Of a DNA stretch of 16,714 bases, positions 6,802-15,601 are shown one piece after another. The number at the start of each line of letters is the position of its first letter. The first letter of the stretch is position 1. A model generated the notes under the pieces. The model was not told where the DNA came from. It saw only the letters and a program-made list of their open reading frames with translations, and did no database searches. This stretch comes from an uncultured Peptoniphilus sp. (GTDB lineage Bacteria; Bacillota; Clostridia; Tissierellales; Peptoniphilaceae), in NCBI GenBank assembly GCA_946999425.1, contig CAMQDG010000032.1, positions 1-16,714 on the forward strand. Reading direction: 5' to 3'. Made by a program: the position numbers and the translations under genes.

Positions 6802-8397
6802 TTACATAAGGGGACCAAAAATTTTCATAAAGGCTCCAAAAAGCCTGTAATAAATTGGTAAAGCCTTATAGTCTTCTATACTTACCTCTTTTGAAATTAG
6901 TATAGTATTTCTAAAATCTTCCTCTATTTCAAATACACTTTCTTCTCCACATATAAAAATCCCATTTTCATAATTTAAGTGAAAAGAACGAAAATCCATG
7001 TTTACAGTTCCTACAGTTGCCGCCTTTCCATCTACTATCATAACTTTTGAATGGATAAATCCTGGCCTATATTCATAAATTTTTACCCCTTCTGGAAGTA
7101 AATCTTTAAAGTGGCTTTTTGCAACAGCAAAGGGAATTTTTTTATCTGGAATGTGAGGAATTATAATCTTCACATCAAGGCCCCTTTTAGCGGCAAAGGT
7201 TAAAGCTACAATCATTTCATTGTCCAGTACAAGATAGGGACTCATAATATAAATGTATTTTTTCGCAGAATATACCATGTATAAATAAACATTTTTAGCA
7301 AGACTCTCTCCATCGCCAGGAGCATCTGAATAGGGAATAAGATAATCCTTTGAATAGATTTCTTTAAATTGGTCCTCTTGCAACCTTTTTTCGTAATCTT
7401 TATTTCCATCCTTAAAAATATTCCACATTTGCAAAAATATTGCTGTCATGGTTTTTACTGCAGGTCCTTTAATTTTTATAGCATTGTCCTTCCAATTTCC
7501 ATAATAATTTACAAGATTTGCATATTCATCTGCAAAATTTATTCCTCCAGTGAAGGCCACTTTATTATCTATAACGAGGACTTTTCTGTGGTCCCTGTTG
7601 TTTTGATAAGTTGAAAGTATAGGGGCAACGGGAGAAAATACTTTTACATCTATACCTGCTTCTGTTAAATCTTCCTCAAAATCCTTAGGCAAGTTAAACA
7701 TTGTAATGGCATCAAACATAAATCTTACTTCAACACCCTCTCTTGCCTTTTCTTTTAAAATAGAAATGTATTGGTCTAAAATTTCTCCAGATTTTAAAAT
7801 AAAATATTCAGAATAAATAAAATCCTTAGCCTTTCTAAGTTCAGAAAAAATTTCATCAAAGGCATATTTCCCATCACTGTAATATTCCACTGGAGAATTA
7901 TTATAAATAGGATAAGGACCCAGATTATATAAATATTGTGCCAAATCTTTAAAGCTTTCCTTTTCTTCTTCCATCTCTTTTAAAACTTTTTCATTTTGTT
8001 TTAAATAGGGTCTTGTCCTTTTTATATTTAATTTTAGATTTTCTATTGTAATTTTATTTCCTGGTATTGTATGCAAAAATAAATACAATAGGGATCCGAA
8101 TATGGGAAAAACTGCAATAGGTATTAGCCAAGAAATTTTATAGGCAGGATTCATATCCTTATCAACAATATGAACCGTCATAAAAATTGTAAGTAAAGCC
8201 ATAAAAGGTGCAGAAAAATTAAGAAGCTTATCCTTAAACCAAATAAATATTGCCATAACAACTAATATTTGAATTAAAAGTAAAATTCCTATTAATATAA
8301 TAGGTCTGTCTTTAAAATTTTTACTTAATTTTTTGGCATTTTTCTCGTATTTTTGTCTAAATTCCTTCTTTACCTTTTTAGGCAATAAATTACTCAA
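6802..8397 (-). CDS. cls: Cardiolipin synthase (phospholipase D family)
   Basis: Joins two phosphatidylglycerol molecules to make cardiolipin and glycerol at the cytoplasmic membrane. The N-terminus is basic (about 1-30), followed by two hydrophobic helices (about 31-54 and 60-77) and a third near 87-108, the usual PLDc_N anchor. Two HKD active-site motifs are intact: HRKVLVID with His270, Lys272 and Asp277, and HSKVMIVD with His449, Lys451 and Asp456. The 531-residue length is slightly above the usual 480-510, because of a long basic N-terminus. The start is a TTG at 8397 inside the end of the upstream peptidase gene (8-base overlap), preceded by AAGGAG and GAAGG. A TTG a few codons later is possible. 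It is the last gene of a three-gene overlapping operon. Confidence 0.94.
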   Translation of the reverse strand: MSNLLPKKVKKEFRQKYEKNAKKLSKNFKDRPIILIGILLLIQILVVMAIFIWFKDKLLNFSAPFMALLTIFMTVHIVDKDMNPAYKISWLIPIAVFPIFGSLLYLFLHTIPGNKITIENLKLNIKRTRPYLKQNEKVLKEMEEEKESFKDLAQYLYNLGPYPIYNNSPVEYYSDGKYAFDEIFSELRKAKDFIYSEYFILKSGEILDQYISILKEKAREGVEVRFMFDAITMFNLPKDFEEDLTEAGIDVKVFSPVAPILSTYQNNRDHRKVLVIDNKVAFTGGINFADEYANLVNYYGNWKDNAIKIKGPAVKTMTAIFLQMWNIFKDGNKDYEKRLQEDQFKEIYSKDYLIPYSDAPGDGESLAKNVYLYMVYSAKKYIYIMSPYLVLDNEMIVALTFAAKRGLDVKIIIPHIPDKKIPFAVAKSHFKDLLPEGVKIYEYRPGFIHSKVMIVDGKAATVGTVNMDFRSFHLNYENGIFICGEESVFEIEEDFRNTILISKEVSIEDYKALPIYYRLFGAFMKIFGPLM

Positions 8398-9457
8398 TTA
8401 CCTTCAGCTCCTTGGGATAATTGTTTAAAACCTTAACTCCATCTTCTGTTACCAAAACAAGGTCTTCAATCCTTACTCCACAAACTCCTGGTTTATAAAT
8501 TCCAGGCTCAATGGAAAAAATATTTCCAACTTTTGTAAAATTGTCATTTGTGGATGAAATATCGCCACTTTCGTGACATTCCATACCTATAAAATGACCA
8601 GTTCTATGGGTAAAATATTGACCATATCCTGCATCTTCAATAATCTTTCTAACAGCCTTATCTATATCTGAAATTTTAACATTGGGTTTTACCATAGATA
8701 TGCCCTTTAAATTTGCCTTTAAAACAGTATTATAAATTTTTTCCTGTTCAGGACTTACAGACTTGTAAAAAAATGTTCTTGTCATATCTGAACAATATCC
8801 ATTTTTAACACAGCCCATATCAATAACAATACTTTGGCCTTCTTCTTTTTTATTTTCATTTGTCATATGGTGGGGGTCCCATGAACCTTCCCCATATCCT
8901 ACAATAGTTTCAAAAGATTTATCTTCTGCTCCAAGATCCTTATAAACTCTATCTAAAAAATCGCACATTTCAAGTTCACTTAAATCTTCAGAAAGTTTTT
9001 CTTCCATTTTGCCCATAGCTTCATCATTAAGTCTTGAAGCTTCTTCCATAAATTCTATTTCTTTTAAATCTTTTACAGCTCTTAAATCATCTATCATAAA
9101 GGAACCTAACTTATAAGTTTTATCCCCTTCCATAAGATTTAAGAGAAATCTTGCAGGCATATTTTTATCAATGCCTATGATTCTTGCCTCTTTTATTAAA
9201 TTTTTAAGACTTTCAATAGGCTTATCTGTGTCTGTATAGACAACAGGATTTAAATCTTCTTCAATTGGTGGAAATAATTTATTTGCAAAAACATTTATTT
9301 CTCCTTTAGAATTAATCCTTAAAGCATAAAATCTTTCCCCTGGTTCAATATAAATTGAAGTTAAATATTTTATAGCCAAGGGGTCTGTAATAATTATTTC
9401 ATCAAAATTATTTTCTTTTAATTTTTCTATTAGTTTTTGTATTTTTTCTTTTTTCAT
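8390..9457 (-). CDS. M24 family aminopeptidase (Xaa-Pro type)
   Basis: A cytoplasmic dinuclear-metal peptidase of the aminopeptidase P/prolidase family, which cleaves Xaa-Pro peptide bonds. Residues 1-125 are the creatinase-type N-terminal domain and about 135-352 the pita-bread catalytic domain. All five metal ligands can be placed: Asp213 and Asp224 (DMGCVKNGYCSDMTR), His288 (THRTGHFIG), Glu317 (SIEPGIY) and Glu331 (VRIEDLV). The 355-residue length is standard for the short bacterial form (PepQ/YpdF-like). The sequence cannot decide between aminopeptidase P and dipeptidase. The ATG at 9457 overlaps the upstream stop as ATGA and has no clear ribosome binding site, so translation is probably coupled. 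The 3' end overlaps cls by 8 bases. Confidence 0.94.
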   Translation of the reverse strand: MKKEKIQKLIEKLKENNFDEIIITDPLAIKYLTSIYIEPGERFYALRINSKGEINVFANKLFPPIEEDLNPVVYTDTDKPIESLKNLIKEARIIGIDKNMPARFLLNLMEGDKTYKLGSFMIDDLRAVKDLKEIEFMEEASRLNDEAMGKMEEKLSEDLSELEMCDFLDRVYKDLGAEDKSFETIVGYGEGSWDPHHMTNENKKEEGQSIVIDMGCVKNGYCSDMTRTFFYKSVSPEQEKIYNTVLKANLKGISMVKPNVKISDIDKAVRKIIEDAGYGQYFTHRTGHFIGMECHESGDISSTNDNFTKVGNIFSIEPGIYKPGVCGVRIEDLVLVTEDGVKVLNNYPKELKVIE

Positions 9458-9753
9458 AATCTTTTATTAATCTCGCATTTCACTATAAGAGAATTTTTTG
9501 GAATTTCAATAGGAAACTCTTCCGGCATAACTTGGCATGAACCTTGAAATAAAATTCTCTTGTCATCTTTATCTTTAAAAGATACAAGTACATTTTTACA
9601 TTTTTCTATCATCTCGCAAATATTTTTTTTGTAGGGAATATAAAAATAAAGATATTCTCCTAAGAAAAATTCCATATCCAAATTTACAGGAGAATCTCCA
9701 TCTAAGAAAGAAACTCTCAAACTTCTCATACTTTTTAAAAGTTCAGTATCCAT
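9454..9753 (-). CDS. Small conserved-looking protein, possibly split-barrel (PPOX-like) fold
   Basis: A 99-residue protein that I do not firmly recognise. It has no signal peptide or membrane helix. The pattern of short beta strands (YLYFYIPY, NVLVSFKD, RILFQGSCQVM) resembles the small pyridoxamine-phosphate-oxidase-like FMN- or heme-binding split barrels, but it is shorter than most of them and that resemblance is weak. The start is secure: GGAGG stands 4 bases before the ATG at 9753. It is the first gene of an operon with the M24 peptidase (ATGA overlap) and cardiolipin synthase, and is transcribed from the promoter shared with the divergent M16 peptidase. Its function in that context is unknown. 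Confidence 0.8.
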   Translation of the reverse strand: MDTELLKSMRSLRVSFLDGDSPVNLDMEFFLGEYLYFYIPYKKNICEMIEKCKNVLVSFKDKDDKRILFQGSCQVMPEEFPIEIPKNSLIVKCEINKRL

Positions 9754-9777
9754 GCTACCTCCTTATGTTTTTCTATA

Positions 9778-9790
9778 TGCTATAATATCA
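9778..9790. promoter_or_regulatory. Overlapping divergent extended -10 promoters
   Basis: The 50-base gap between the two divergent genes contains TGCTATAATATCA. Read rightward it gives TGCTATAAT (9778-9786), an extended -10 for the M16 peptidase gene. Read leftward it gives TGATATTAT (9790 down to 9782), an extended -10 for the small-protein/peptidase/cls operon, with TTTTCA 17 bases upstream as a possible -35. The rightward start near 9793 would fall at the AAGGAGGT ribosome binding site (9792-9799). The leftward start near 9775 gives a leader of about 20 bases containing AAGGAGGT. Confidence 0.6.
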
Positions 9791-9803
9791 CAAGGAGGTA
9801 AGT

Positions 9804-12686
9804 ATGAAAAACTTTAATTTAATAGATGAAAAATATATAGAAGATGTTCATTCAAAAGTTTCTTATTATGAGCATATAAAAACAAAAGCAAAAATAGTAA
9901 CTCTTGAAAATAATATGGATAATCTCGCCTTTGGAATAGGCTTTAGGACTCCTCCTAAAGATTCCAGTGGAGTTGCCCATATAATTGAACATTCCGTTCT
10001 TGGAACTTCAAGAAAATATAAAACAAGAGAACCTTTTTTTGACCTTGTTAAGGGAAGTCCCAACACTTTTTTAAATGCTATGACTTTCCCGGACAAGACA
10101 ATTTATCCATTTTCAAGTAAAAATAAAAAAGATTTTTATAATCTTTTAGATGTTTACTTAGACTGCGTTTTATATCCTGGAATTTATGAAACCGATAAAA
10201 TCTTTAAAAGAGAAGGCTGGCACTATGAACTTAGAGATAAAAATGATCCTATTATAATAAATGGAATTGTCTACAATGAAATGAAGGGTGCCTATGCTTC
10301 AGAAGATGAACAAGTTTTTGATGCCTTAAACACTAGCTTATTTAAAGGCACAACTTATGGGGTTGATTCTGGTGGAAATCCTCAAGATATTCCAAATTTA
10401 ACTTATGAGGCCTTTTTAAATTTCCATAAAACTTATTATCATCCTTCCAATTCTTATATTTACCTTTCAGGTAACCTTAATATGGAGGAAGCTTTAAGTT
10501 TTATAGACGAAAATTATCTTTCTCATTTTGAATACAAAAAAATAGATTCTCAAATAAAAACAAGAGAACCTATAAATGAAATTCGCCAAATTAATTTTGA
10601 ATATCCCGCCTTAGAAATTTCTGAAAATAAAGATTATCTTGGTCTTGCCATTCTTACGGGAAAATATGACTCTGCCTTTGATTGTATAATTAATCAATTT
10701 TTAGTTGAGCTTCTTTTAAACACTGATGCCTCTCCTTTAAAAAATGCTCTTTATAAAAAAGGACTTGGTCTTGATGTTTATGGCACAAATATTGATAATT
10801 ATGAACTTGCTATAAGCATTATGGCAAAATATGTTGACGGAAATAGAAAAGATGAATTTTTAAATACCATAAATGAAACTTTAGAAGATTTAATTAAAAA
10901 TGGAATTGATAAGGATCTTTTAAGGGCAACTTTAAATAAGTTTGAATTTACCATTAGAAATGGTGGCGGTGCCAATGCACAAATTTATCGTTTTATTTGG
11001 GCAATGAGCAGATGGCTCTATGATGGAAGCCCCTTTGAAGGTTTAAATTTTTCCAAGGAATTTAAAAAACTTAGAAATTATATAGATGGAGATTTCTTTG
11101 AAAAATATATAGAGGAAAAATATTTAAAAAATCAGGATAAGGTCCTTTTAATTGCAAAACCTTCCACAGAAAAAAATAAAATTATTGAAGAAAAGCTAAG
11201 AAAAAAACTTGAACTTTACAAAAATTCTTTAAGCGAAGAAGAAATTGAAAATTTAATAAATTCAACCCTATCTTTTGATGAATTTTTATCTAAGGAAGAT
11301 AGCCCCGAAGCAAAGGCTAGCATGCCAAAACTTTCTTTAGATGATATTTCAAAGGATGTGGAAGAAATAAAAAGGTCTGTGGAAATTTATAAGGACTCTG
11401 AAATTTTAAAGCACGATCAAGCTACTAACGGAATTACCTACGCCAATTTTTATTTTGACTCCTCTTTTATAGGAAAGGAAGATTTATTTATTTATTCTAT
11501 AATGGATCTTTTAATAGGAAAACTTGACACCGAAAATTATTCTTATAAAGACTTAGACAATGAAATTTATAAAGTCCTTGGTGGTTTTTCCACAAGTCCC
11601 ATGGTAACTTTAAAAAATAAAAGTAATGACCTTATTAGAAAATTCTTAGTTTCCTTCCCATTTTTAAGTGACAATGTTTCTGATGTTTTTAAAATTGTTG
11701 AAGAAATTATTTACAGGACAAAATTTGAGGACCTTAAAAGGATTAAGGATGTTTTAAATGAAGCTAAAAGCAAAATGGAAGATGACTTTATAAGCAAGGG
11801 ACACCTTAAAGCTTCAAGCCTTGTTTCTTCTTATTACAGTAGGGTAGGAAAATATAATGAAATTATTAATGGCATTGAATTTTATCACAATCTCTGTGAT
11901 TTAATTGAAAATATAGATAGGGATTTTGAAAAAATAAAATTAAAAATTCAAAAGATTTATGGAGAAATTTTTAACTCCAAAAATTTAATAGTAAATATTA
12001 CCTGCGAAGAAAAATATTTAGAAGATTTAAGTCCCTTTAAAAAATTTATAGATGGACTGCCAAACAAAAAAATTTCACAGGCCCCCTTTGACTTTAAGGA
12101 AGAAGCAAAAAATATTGCCTATACTTCCAGCAGTGATGTTAATTTTGTTGCCAAGGGTTATAACTATAAGGCCTTCTCAGAGGACTTAGACGGCTCTGTG
12201 GCAGTTCTAAAAAATATTTTGAGTAATGAATACCTCTATAACGAAATTCGTGCTAAGGGAGGGGCTTATGGTCAAGGAATGTTAATTAATGACCAAGGTG
12301 ATATGATAGCCCTATCTTATAGGGACCCCCAACTAAGTAGAACCTTAAAAATTTATGATGAAATTCCAAATTATTTAAGAAATTTAAAAATGGACAAACA
12401 GGATTTAATAAATGCAATTATAGGAGGAAGCATTTCTTACGATCCCAACCTTGCACCTGAAGATAAGGGTTTAGTTTCTGGTCTTAGATATATTAGAGGA
12501 ATTGATATTTCTGAAATTAAAAAGAAAAAAGCAGAAGCCCTTGCTACAAATCTTGAAAAATTAAAATCCTATGCCGATTTAATCGAAAAAGTTATGAATA
12601 AAAATTATTTAGGAGTTATAGGTAATAAAAATATTATTGAAGAAAACAAAAATATCTTTAAAAATATAAAAAGTCTTAAAAAATAA
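9804..12686 (+). CDS. M16C zinc metallopeptidase (presequence protease/insulinase family)
   Basis: A large (960-residue) peptidase like mitochondrial PreP/Cym1 and bacterial relatives, which enclose and degrade unfolded peptides in a chamber made of two halves. The inverted zinc motif is intact: HIIEH with His59, Glu62 and His63, and the third ligand Glu159 in NEMKGA. The C-terminal half keeps the arginine/tyrosine substrate loop typical of the family in EIRAKGGAYGQG (Arg816, Tyr822). There is no signal peptide, so a cytoplasmic role in peptide disposal is likely. The length fits the full four-domain M16C form. The start has AAGGAGGT a few bases before the ATG. The gene is monocistronic, divergent from the small-protein operon, and ends 36 bases before a strong hairpin terminator. 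Confidence 0.95.
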   Translation: MKNFNLIDEKYIEDVHSKVSYYEHIKTKAKIVTLENNMDNLAFGIGFRTPPKDSSGVAHIIEHSVLGTSRKYKTREPFFDLVKGSPNTFLNAMTFPDKTIYPFSSKNKKDFYNLLDVYLDCVLYPGIYETDKIFKREGWHYELRDKNDPIIINGIVYNEMKGAYASEDEQVFDALNTSLFKGTTYGVDSGGNPQDIPNLTYEAFLNFHKTYYHPSNSYIYLSGNLNMEEALSFIDENYLSHFEYKKIDSQIKTREPINEIRQINFEYPALEISENKDYLGLAILTGKYDSAFDCIINQFLVELLLNTDASPLKNALYKKGLGLDVYGTNIDNYELAISIMAKYVDGNRKDEFLNTINETLEDLIKNGIDKDLLRATLNKFEFTIRNGGGANAQIYRFIWAMSRWLYDGSPFEGLNFSKEFKKLRNYIDGDFFEKYIEEKYLKNQDKVLLIAKPSTEKNKIIEEKLRKKLELYKNSLSEEEIENLINSTLSFDEFLSKEDSPEAKASMPKLSLDDISKDVEEIKRSVEIYKDSEILKHDQATNGITYANFYFDSSFIGKEDLFIYSIMDLLIGKLDTENYSYKDLDNEIYKVLGGFSTSPMVTLKNKSNDLIRKFLVSFPFLSDNVSDVFKIVEEIIYRTKFEDLKRIKDVLNEAKSKMEDDFISKGHLKASSLVSSYYSRVGKYNEIINGIEFYHNLCDLIENIDRDFEKIKLKIQKIYGEIFNSKNLIVNITCEEKYLEDLSPFKKFIDGLPNKKISQAPFDFKEEAKNIAYTSSSDVNFVAKGYNYKAFSEDLDGSVAVLKNILSNEYLYNEIRAKGGAYGQGMLINDQGDMIALSYRDPQLSRTLKIYDEIPNYLRNLKMDKQDLINAIIGGSISYDPNLAPEDKGLVSGLRYIRGIDISEIKKKKAEALATNLEKLKSYADLIEKVMNKNYLGVIGNKNIIEENKNIFKNIKSLKK

Positions 12687-12722
12687 AAATATTAAAAAAG
12701 CTGACCAAGCTTAAATAATATG

Positions 12723-12762
12723 TACCCTCTTTAGTGGATAAACCAGTAAGGAGGGTATTTTT
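12723..12762 (+). terminator. Intrinsic terminator after the M16 peptidase gene
   Basis: A 15-position stem (12723-12737 with 12743-12757) with a single G-G mismatch and one G-T pair closes an ATAAA loop and is followed by TTTTT (12758-12762). It is the first strong hairpin past the peptidase stop codon. The same bases form the proposed end of an IS3-type element. Confidence 0.85.
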
Positions 12763-12774
12763 ATAAATATAGCC

Positions 12775-12879
12775 ATGAATTTAAAAAAGGAATGTGTACA
12801 GTTGTATAGAGAAGGTAAATGGCCTGATACACCTAAAAGAGTTGAAAAAACTTTTTACGCTACCTTCTTTTTGCTTTAA
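12775..12879 (+). pseudogene. 34-codon remnant resembling IS3 OrfA N-terminus
   Basis: The open frame from an ATG at 12775 encodes 34 residues. Its first half (MNLKKECVQLYREGKWPDTP) looks like the N-terminal stretch of IS3-type OrfA proteins that precedes a helix-turn-helix. The similarity fades after about residue 25 and the frame stops soon after, so the helix-turn-helix and the rest are missing. No ribosome binding site lies at a useful distance: the nearest GGAGG is about 20 bases upstream, inside the hairpin. It is unlikely to be expressed as a functional protein. Confidence 0.4.
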
Positions 12880-12883
12880 TCAT

Positions 12884-12927
12884 AAAAAAAATATATGGCC
12901 CAAGTTTTATCTCTTAGACCATATATT
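12884..12927 (-). terminator. Intrinsic terminator of the SLH surface-protein gene
   Basis: On the minus strand the arms AATATATGG (12927 down to 12919) and CCATATATT (12898 down to 12890) pair perfectly. The stem continues inward through three further base pairs after mismatches to a TTTTATCT-type loop, and a run of T follows. It lies about 85 bases after the stop codon of the surface-protein gene and is the only good hairpin there. Confidence 0.75.
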
Positions 12928-13912
12928 ATAACTTCGTCCTTACAACACTTTTTAACTGATAAAATTTAAACATGAAAATCTCAATAAGTGTCGCTAAATC
13001 ATATATATTAAATTATTTTTCTTCACCATAAGGTGGTACTGGAAAAGTAAATCTCTTTCCATTTAACCTAATCCATCTTTCACTCTTACCGTCAGAAAGT
13101 CTTTTATAGTCATGACCATTCATGGCTTCTACTACTGGACCATATGCCCAGTGACTATCATCCATATCAATCATAGGTGCAAGCTCTTGTGCATGAGCTT
13201 TTGCAAAATCTAAATCTGCATACCTATTCAAAATTCTATTTGTTGAACTTACCACTTCTGCTCTTGTTATATTCTTTTCAGGTTTAAAGGTACCGTCTGG
13301 ATATCCACTTATCCATCCCTTATCCTCAGCTGAAGAAATAACTTTATAGGCCCAATGACTTTCCTTAACATCAGAGAATTTTAGCTTTGCTTCTTCTGAC
13401 AAATTATCAAATCTTGAAGCAATTGAAGCAAACTCTGCTCTTGTTATTGGAGCGTTTGCTTTAAATGTTCCATCAGGATAGCCGGAAACTAACTTCTTTT
13501 CACTCATAAATGTTACAGCGTAAGCATACCAGTCATTTTCTTTAATGTCTTTATAAGGCATAATATATTTTCTGCCCTTTTCTGGTCTATCTTTTAATAA
13601 TCTCGCAAACATCATAGTTACTTCTGCCCTAGTCATTGGTTTATTAGGTCCAAAAGTTTTGTCCGGATAACCCTTCATATAAGCATAATGGTCATTAATA
13701 TTTAGGAAGGGTTCTCCCGTTTTTCCATAACGAAAATCATATGGAGAGCCTGGATTTGGTCTCGGATTAACTTGATTTTTTACAAGTATGGTATATTGGA
13801 TTGTTTTATTATCCTTTTGATCTTTAATTAAAAAGTCCTTACCATCTTCAGTTTGTTCTCCTGTCCATTTATAATTATAAACTTCTTTTTTACCAGATTC
13901 TGAAGTTGCCTT

Positions 13913-14326
13913 TCCTTTAAAATTACCATGAACCTTTCCTACAACAGTTAACTTACTTCCATCAGATACACTATCTTTCACTTTAATTTTTGGAACTTTT
14001 AAATCTAAAGTATCTGGGACGCTTGTTACATCAGTATATAAATTAGAAAACTCAGTGTAATTTGCATTTTTCAAAGTCATTTTGACAATGATTTTATTTC
14101 CATCACGCTTAACATCACCATTTTTTATTTCAAATAATTTATTATCTGTTAATGTCGCTTTTAAATCAGCAGGTATTTCTAAGCCTTCTGGAATTGTAAG
14201 CTCTGCTACAAATTCACTTTTTATATTCTCTGTTGTTATAGTGTCAGAATTTCCTTTATAATTATCTTTTAAAAGTTGTATTTGATTTTTAATACTACTT
14301 ACGTCAAGTCTTCCAGTATATTCAAG
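13913..14326 (-). repeat. Surface-protein repeat unit, copy 3
   Basis: It begins LEYTGRLDVSSIKNQI and contains KSEFVAELTIPEGLEIP, IIVKMTLKNANYTEFSNL and VPDTLDLKVPKIKVKD, ending at VHGNFKGK. It is followed by a strand-rich tail (YNYKWTGEQTEDGKD) that matches the tail after copy 2 (FNFTWGAKQDPNGKD), then by the proline linker to the SLH anchor. Confidence 0.75.
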
Positions 14327-14539
14327 AACATCGCTGGCCTTAACTTCATGTAAAGCATCATGTTCAGTATCATCACCTATTAAAATATCTCCACCTAAAA
14401 TCAATTTATCTGGTAATTTTAAGGTTAATTGAATTGCATCAGGGCTACTTTGCTCTTGTTTTGAGTCCTTTCCATTAGGATCTTGCTTTGCTCCCCAAGT
14501 GAAATTAAATATTTGAGTAGTACTACCTTTAGTTGCTTG

Positions 14540-14947
14540 ACCCCTGAAACTTCCATTTACACTTCCCTTTACAGTAAGTGTATTAGAAGTTAAGTTTTCT
14601 TTAACCTTAATTCCAGGCACTTCAACTTGAAGTTTATCAGGAACTGCATTTGTTCCTGCAACGTCATTAAACAAAGCATCAAATTTAGTGTAATCTTTCT
14701 TCAAAGTCATCTTTACAAGAACTTTATTACCAATGGCTTTTGTGCTTTCAACTTTAAATAAACTATTTTCAGTTAAAGTCGCTTTAGGATTTTGTGGGAT
14801 TTCTAAACCTTCAGGAACTTCTATACTTGCTACAAATTCACTTTTTACATCACTTGTTATAATATCCGATGTATCAGTTTGTCCATTTTTAAGCGTTGTT
14901 ATTTGTCCCTTTATAGTTGATACATTTAGTTCTCCTGCAAATGTTAA
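14540..14947 (-). repeat. Surface-protein repeat unit, copy 2
   Basis: It begins LTFAGELNVSTIKGQI and contains KSEFVASIEVPEGLEIP, VLVKMTLKKDYTKFDALF and VPDKLQVEVPGIKVKE, ending at VNGSFRGQ. Clear protein and DNA similarity to copy 3, which starts 207 codons later: a 19-base exact match lies at 14829-14847 and 14205-14223. Confidence 0.75.
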
Positions 14948-15139
14948 GGAATCACCTTCATCAACTGCATAGGGAACATCATTTGTTGTGTCTAGTGTTT
15001 TATCATCTTTGCCCTTAACTAAAAGGTCGCCATCTAAAGTAAATTCTATTGGTTTTGATACAGTTAAGTCTAAGCTTAAATCTTGTGATGTTTTATAGGA
15101 ATTTACAAAATTTTTAATTTGATTGTCTGCGTTTACAAC

Positions 15140-15601
15140 CGCTTTTATTGAGCCATTTATTGAGGATTTGGCTGTAAATTTAGTTTTATCGACAATGCTA
15201 TCATAATTTTTAAGTTTAAGTCCATTAAGGGCAACAGATATTTTATCATCACCAGCTGATCTTTCACTTGGATTTGTGCCTAAGGTTTTTACTGCATTAT
15301 TTAAAGCTTTGTAGTTTGTAAAGCTATCTTTTAGTCCTAAATTAACTGTTACTGTTGTTACACCTGTCCAACCCGTATTACTTTTAACGCTATCTATTTT
15401 TAATAAATTACCAAGTCCATTTACTGTTACACTTGGATTTTTAGGTGCTTCTATACCATTAGGAAGTACAACTTTAATTTCAAAATTTGAAGATAGGCTT
15501 GATAGACTAATTTTATCTTCAGCTTTGTCTGTATAACTATTTTTTATATTCCCTATATCAGATTTTATTTTATCTGTTGCAAAATCTGTTGTTAAGGAAA
15601 A
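15140..15601 (-). repeat. Surface-protein repeat unit, copy 1 (most diverged)
   Basis: It begins FSLTTDFATDKIKSDI and ends around SSINGSIKAVVN. It aligns with copies 2 and 3 through the order: helix-like start with IKxxI, a segment with PxGIEAPKNPxxTV, a strand-rich VTVNLGLKDSFTNYKAL, and a final NGS motif. It starts 218 codons before copy 2. Confidence 0.6.

Larger units (their letters stand above)
12721..12879 (+). mobile_element. Probable remnant of the left end of an IS3-family element
   Basis: The stretch begins with TGTACCCTCTTTAGTGGA, which has the 5' TG and general look of IS3-family inverted-repeat ends. It is followed by a short open frame resembling the very start of an IS3 first transposase protein. 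No matching right-hand end (expected TCCACTAAAGAGGGTACA), no second transposase frame and no clear target-site duplication were seen in 12687-13012, so only a fragment of about 150 bases remains. The identification rests on memory of the family pattern and is moderate. The remaining bases to 13012 hold only the next gene's terminator and nothing else I recognise. Confidence 0.45.

Noticed and set aside
9866..10096. Minus-strand frame opposite the zinc-binding region of the M16 peptidase
   Set aside because: It is an antisense shadow of the HIIEH region.
12693..12712. Small AAGCT/AGCTT hairpin just after the M16 stop as a terminator
   Set aside because: It has only five pairs and no T run. 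The much stronger hairpin at 12723-12762 follows at once.
13013..14710. A separate 565-codon gene starting at the ATG at 14710
   Set aside because: The ATG lies inside repeat copy 2 (VKMTLKKDY, matching VKMTLKNANY in copy 3), has no ribosome binding site, and the frame continues open upstream to 16438 and, after one TAG, to the window edge. It is just the first ATG after the amber codon.
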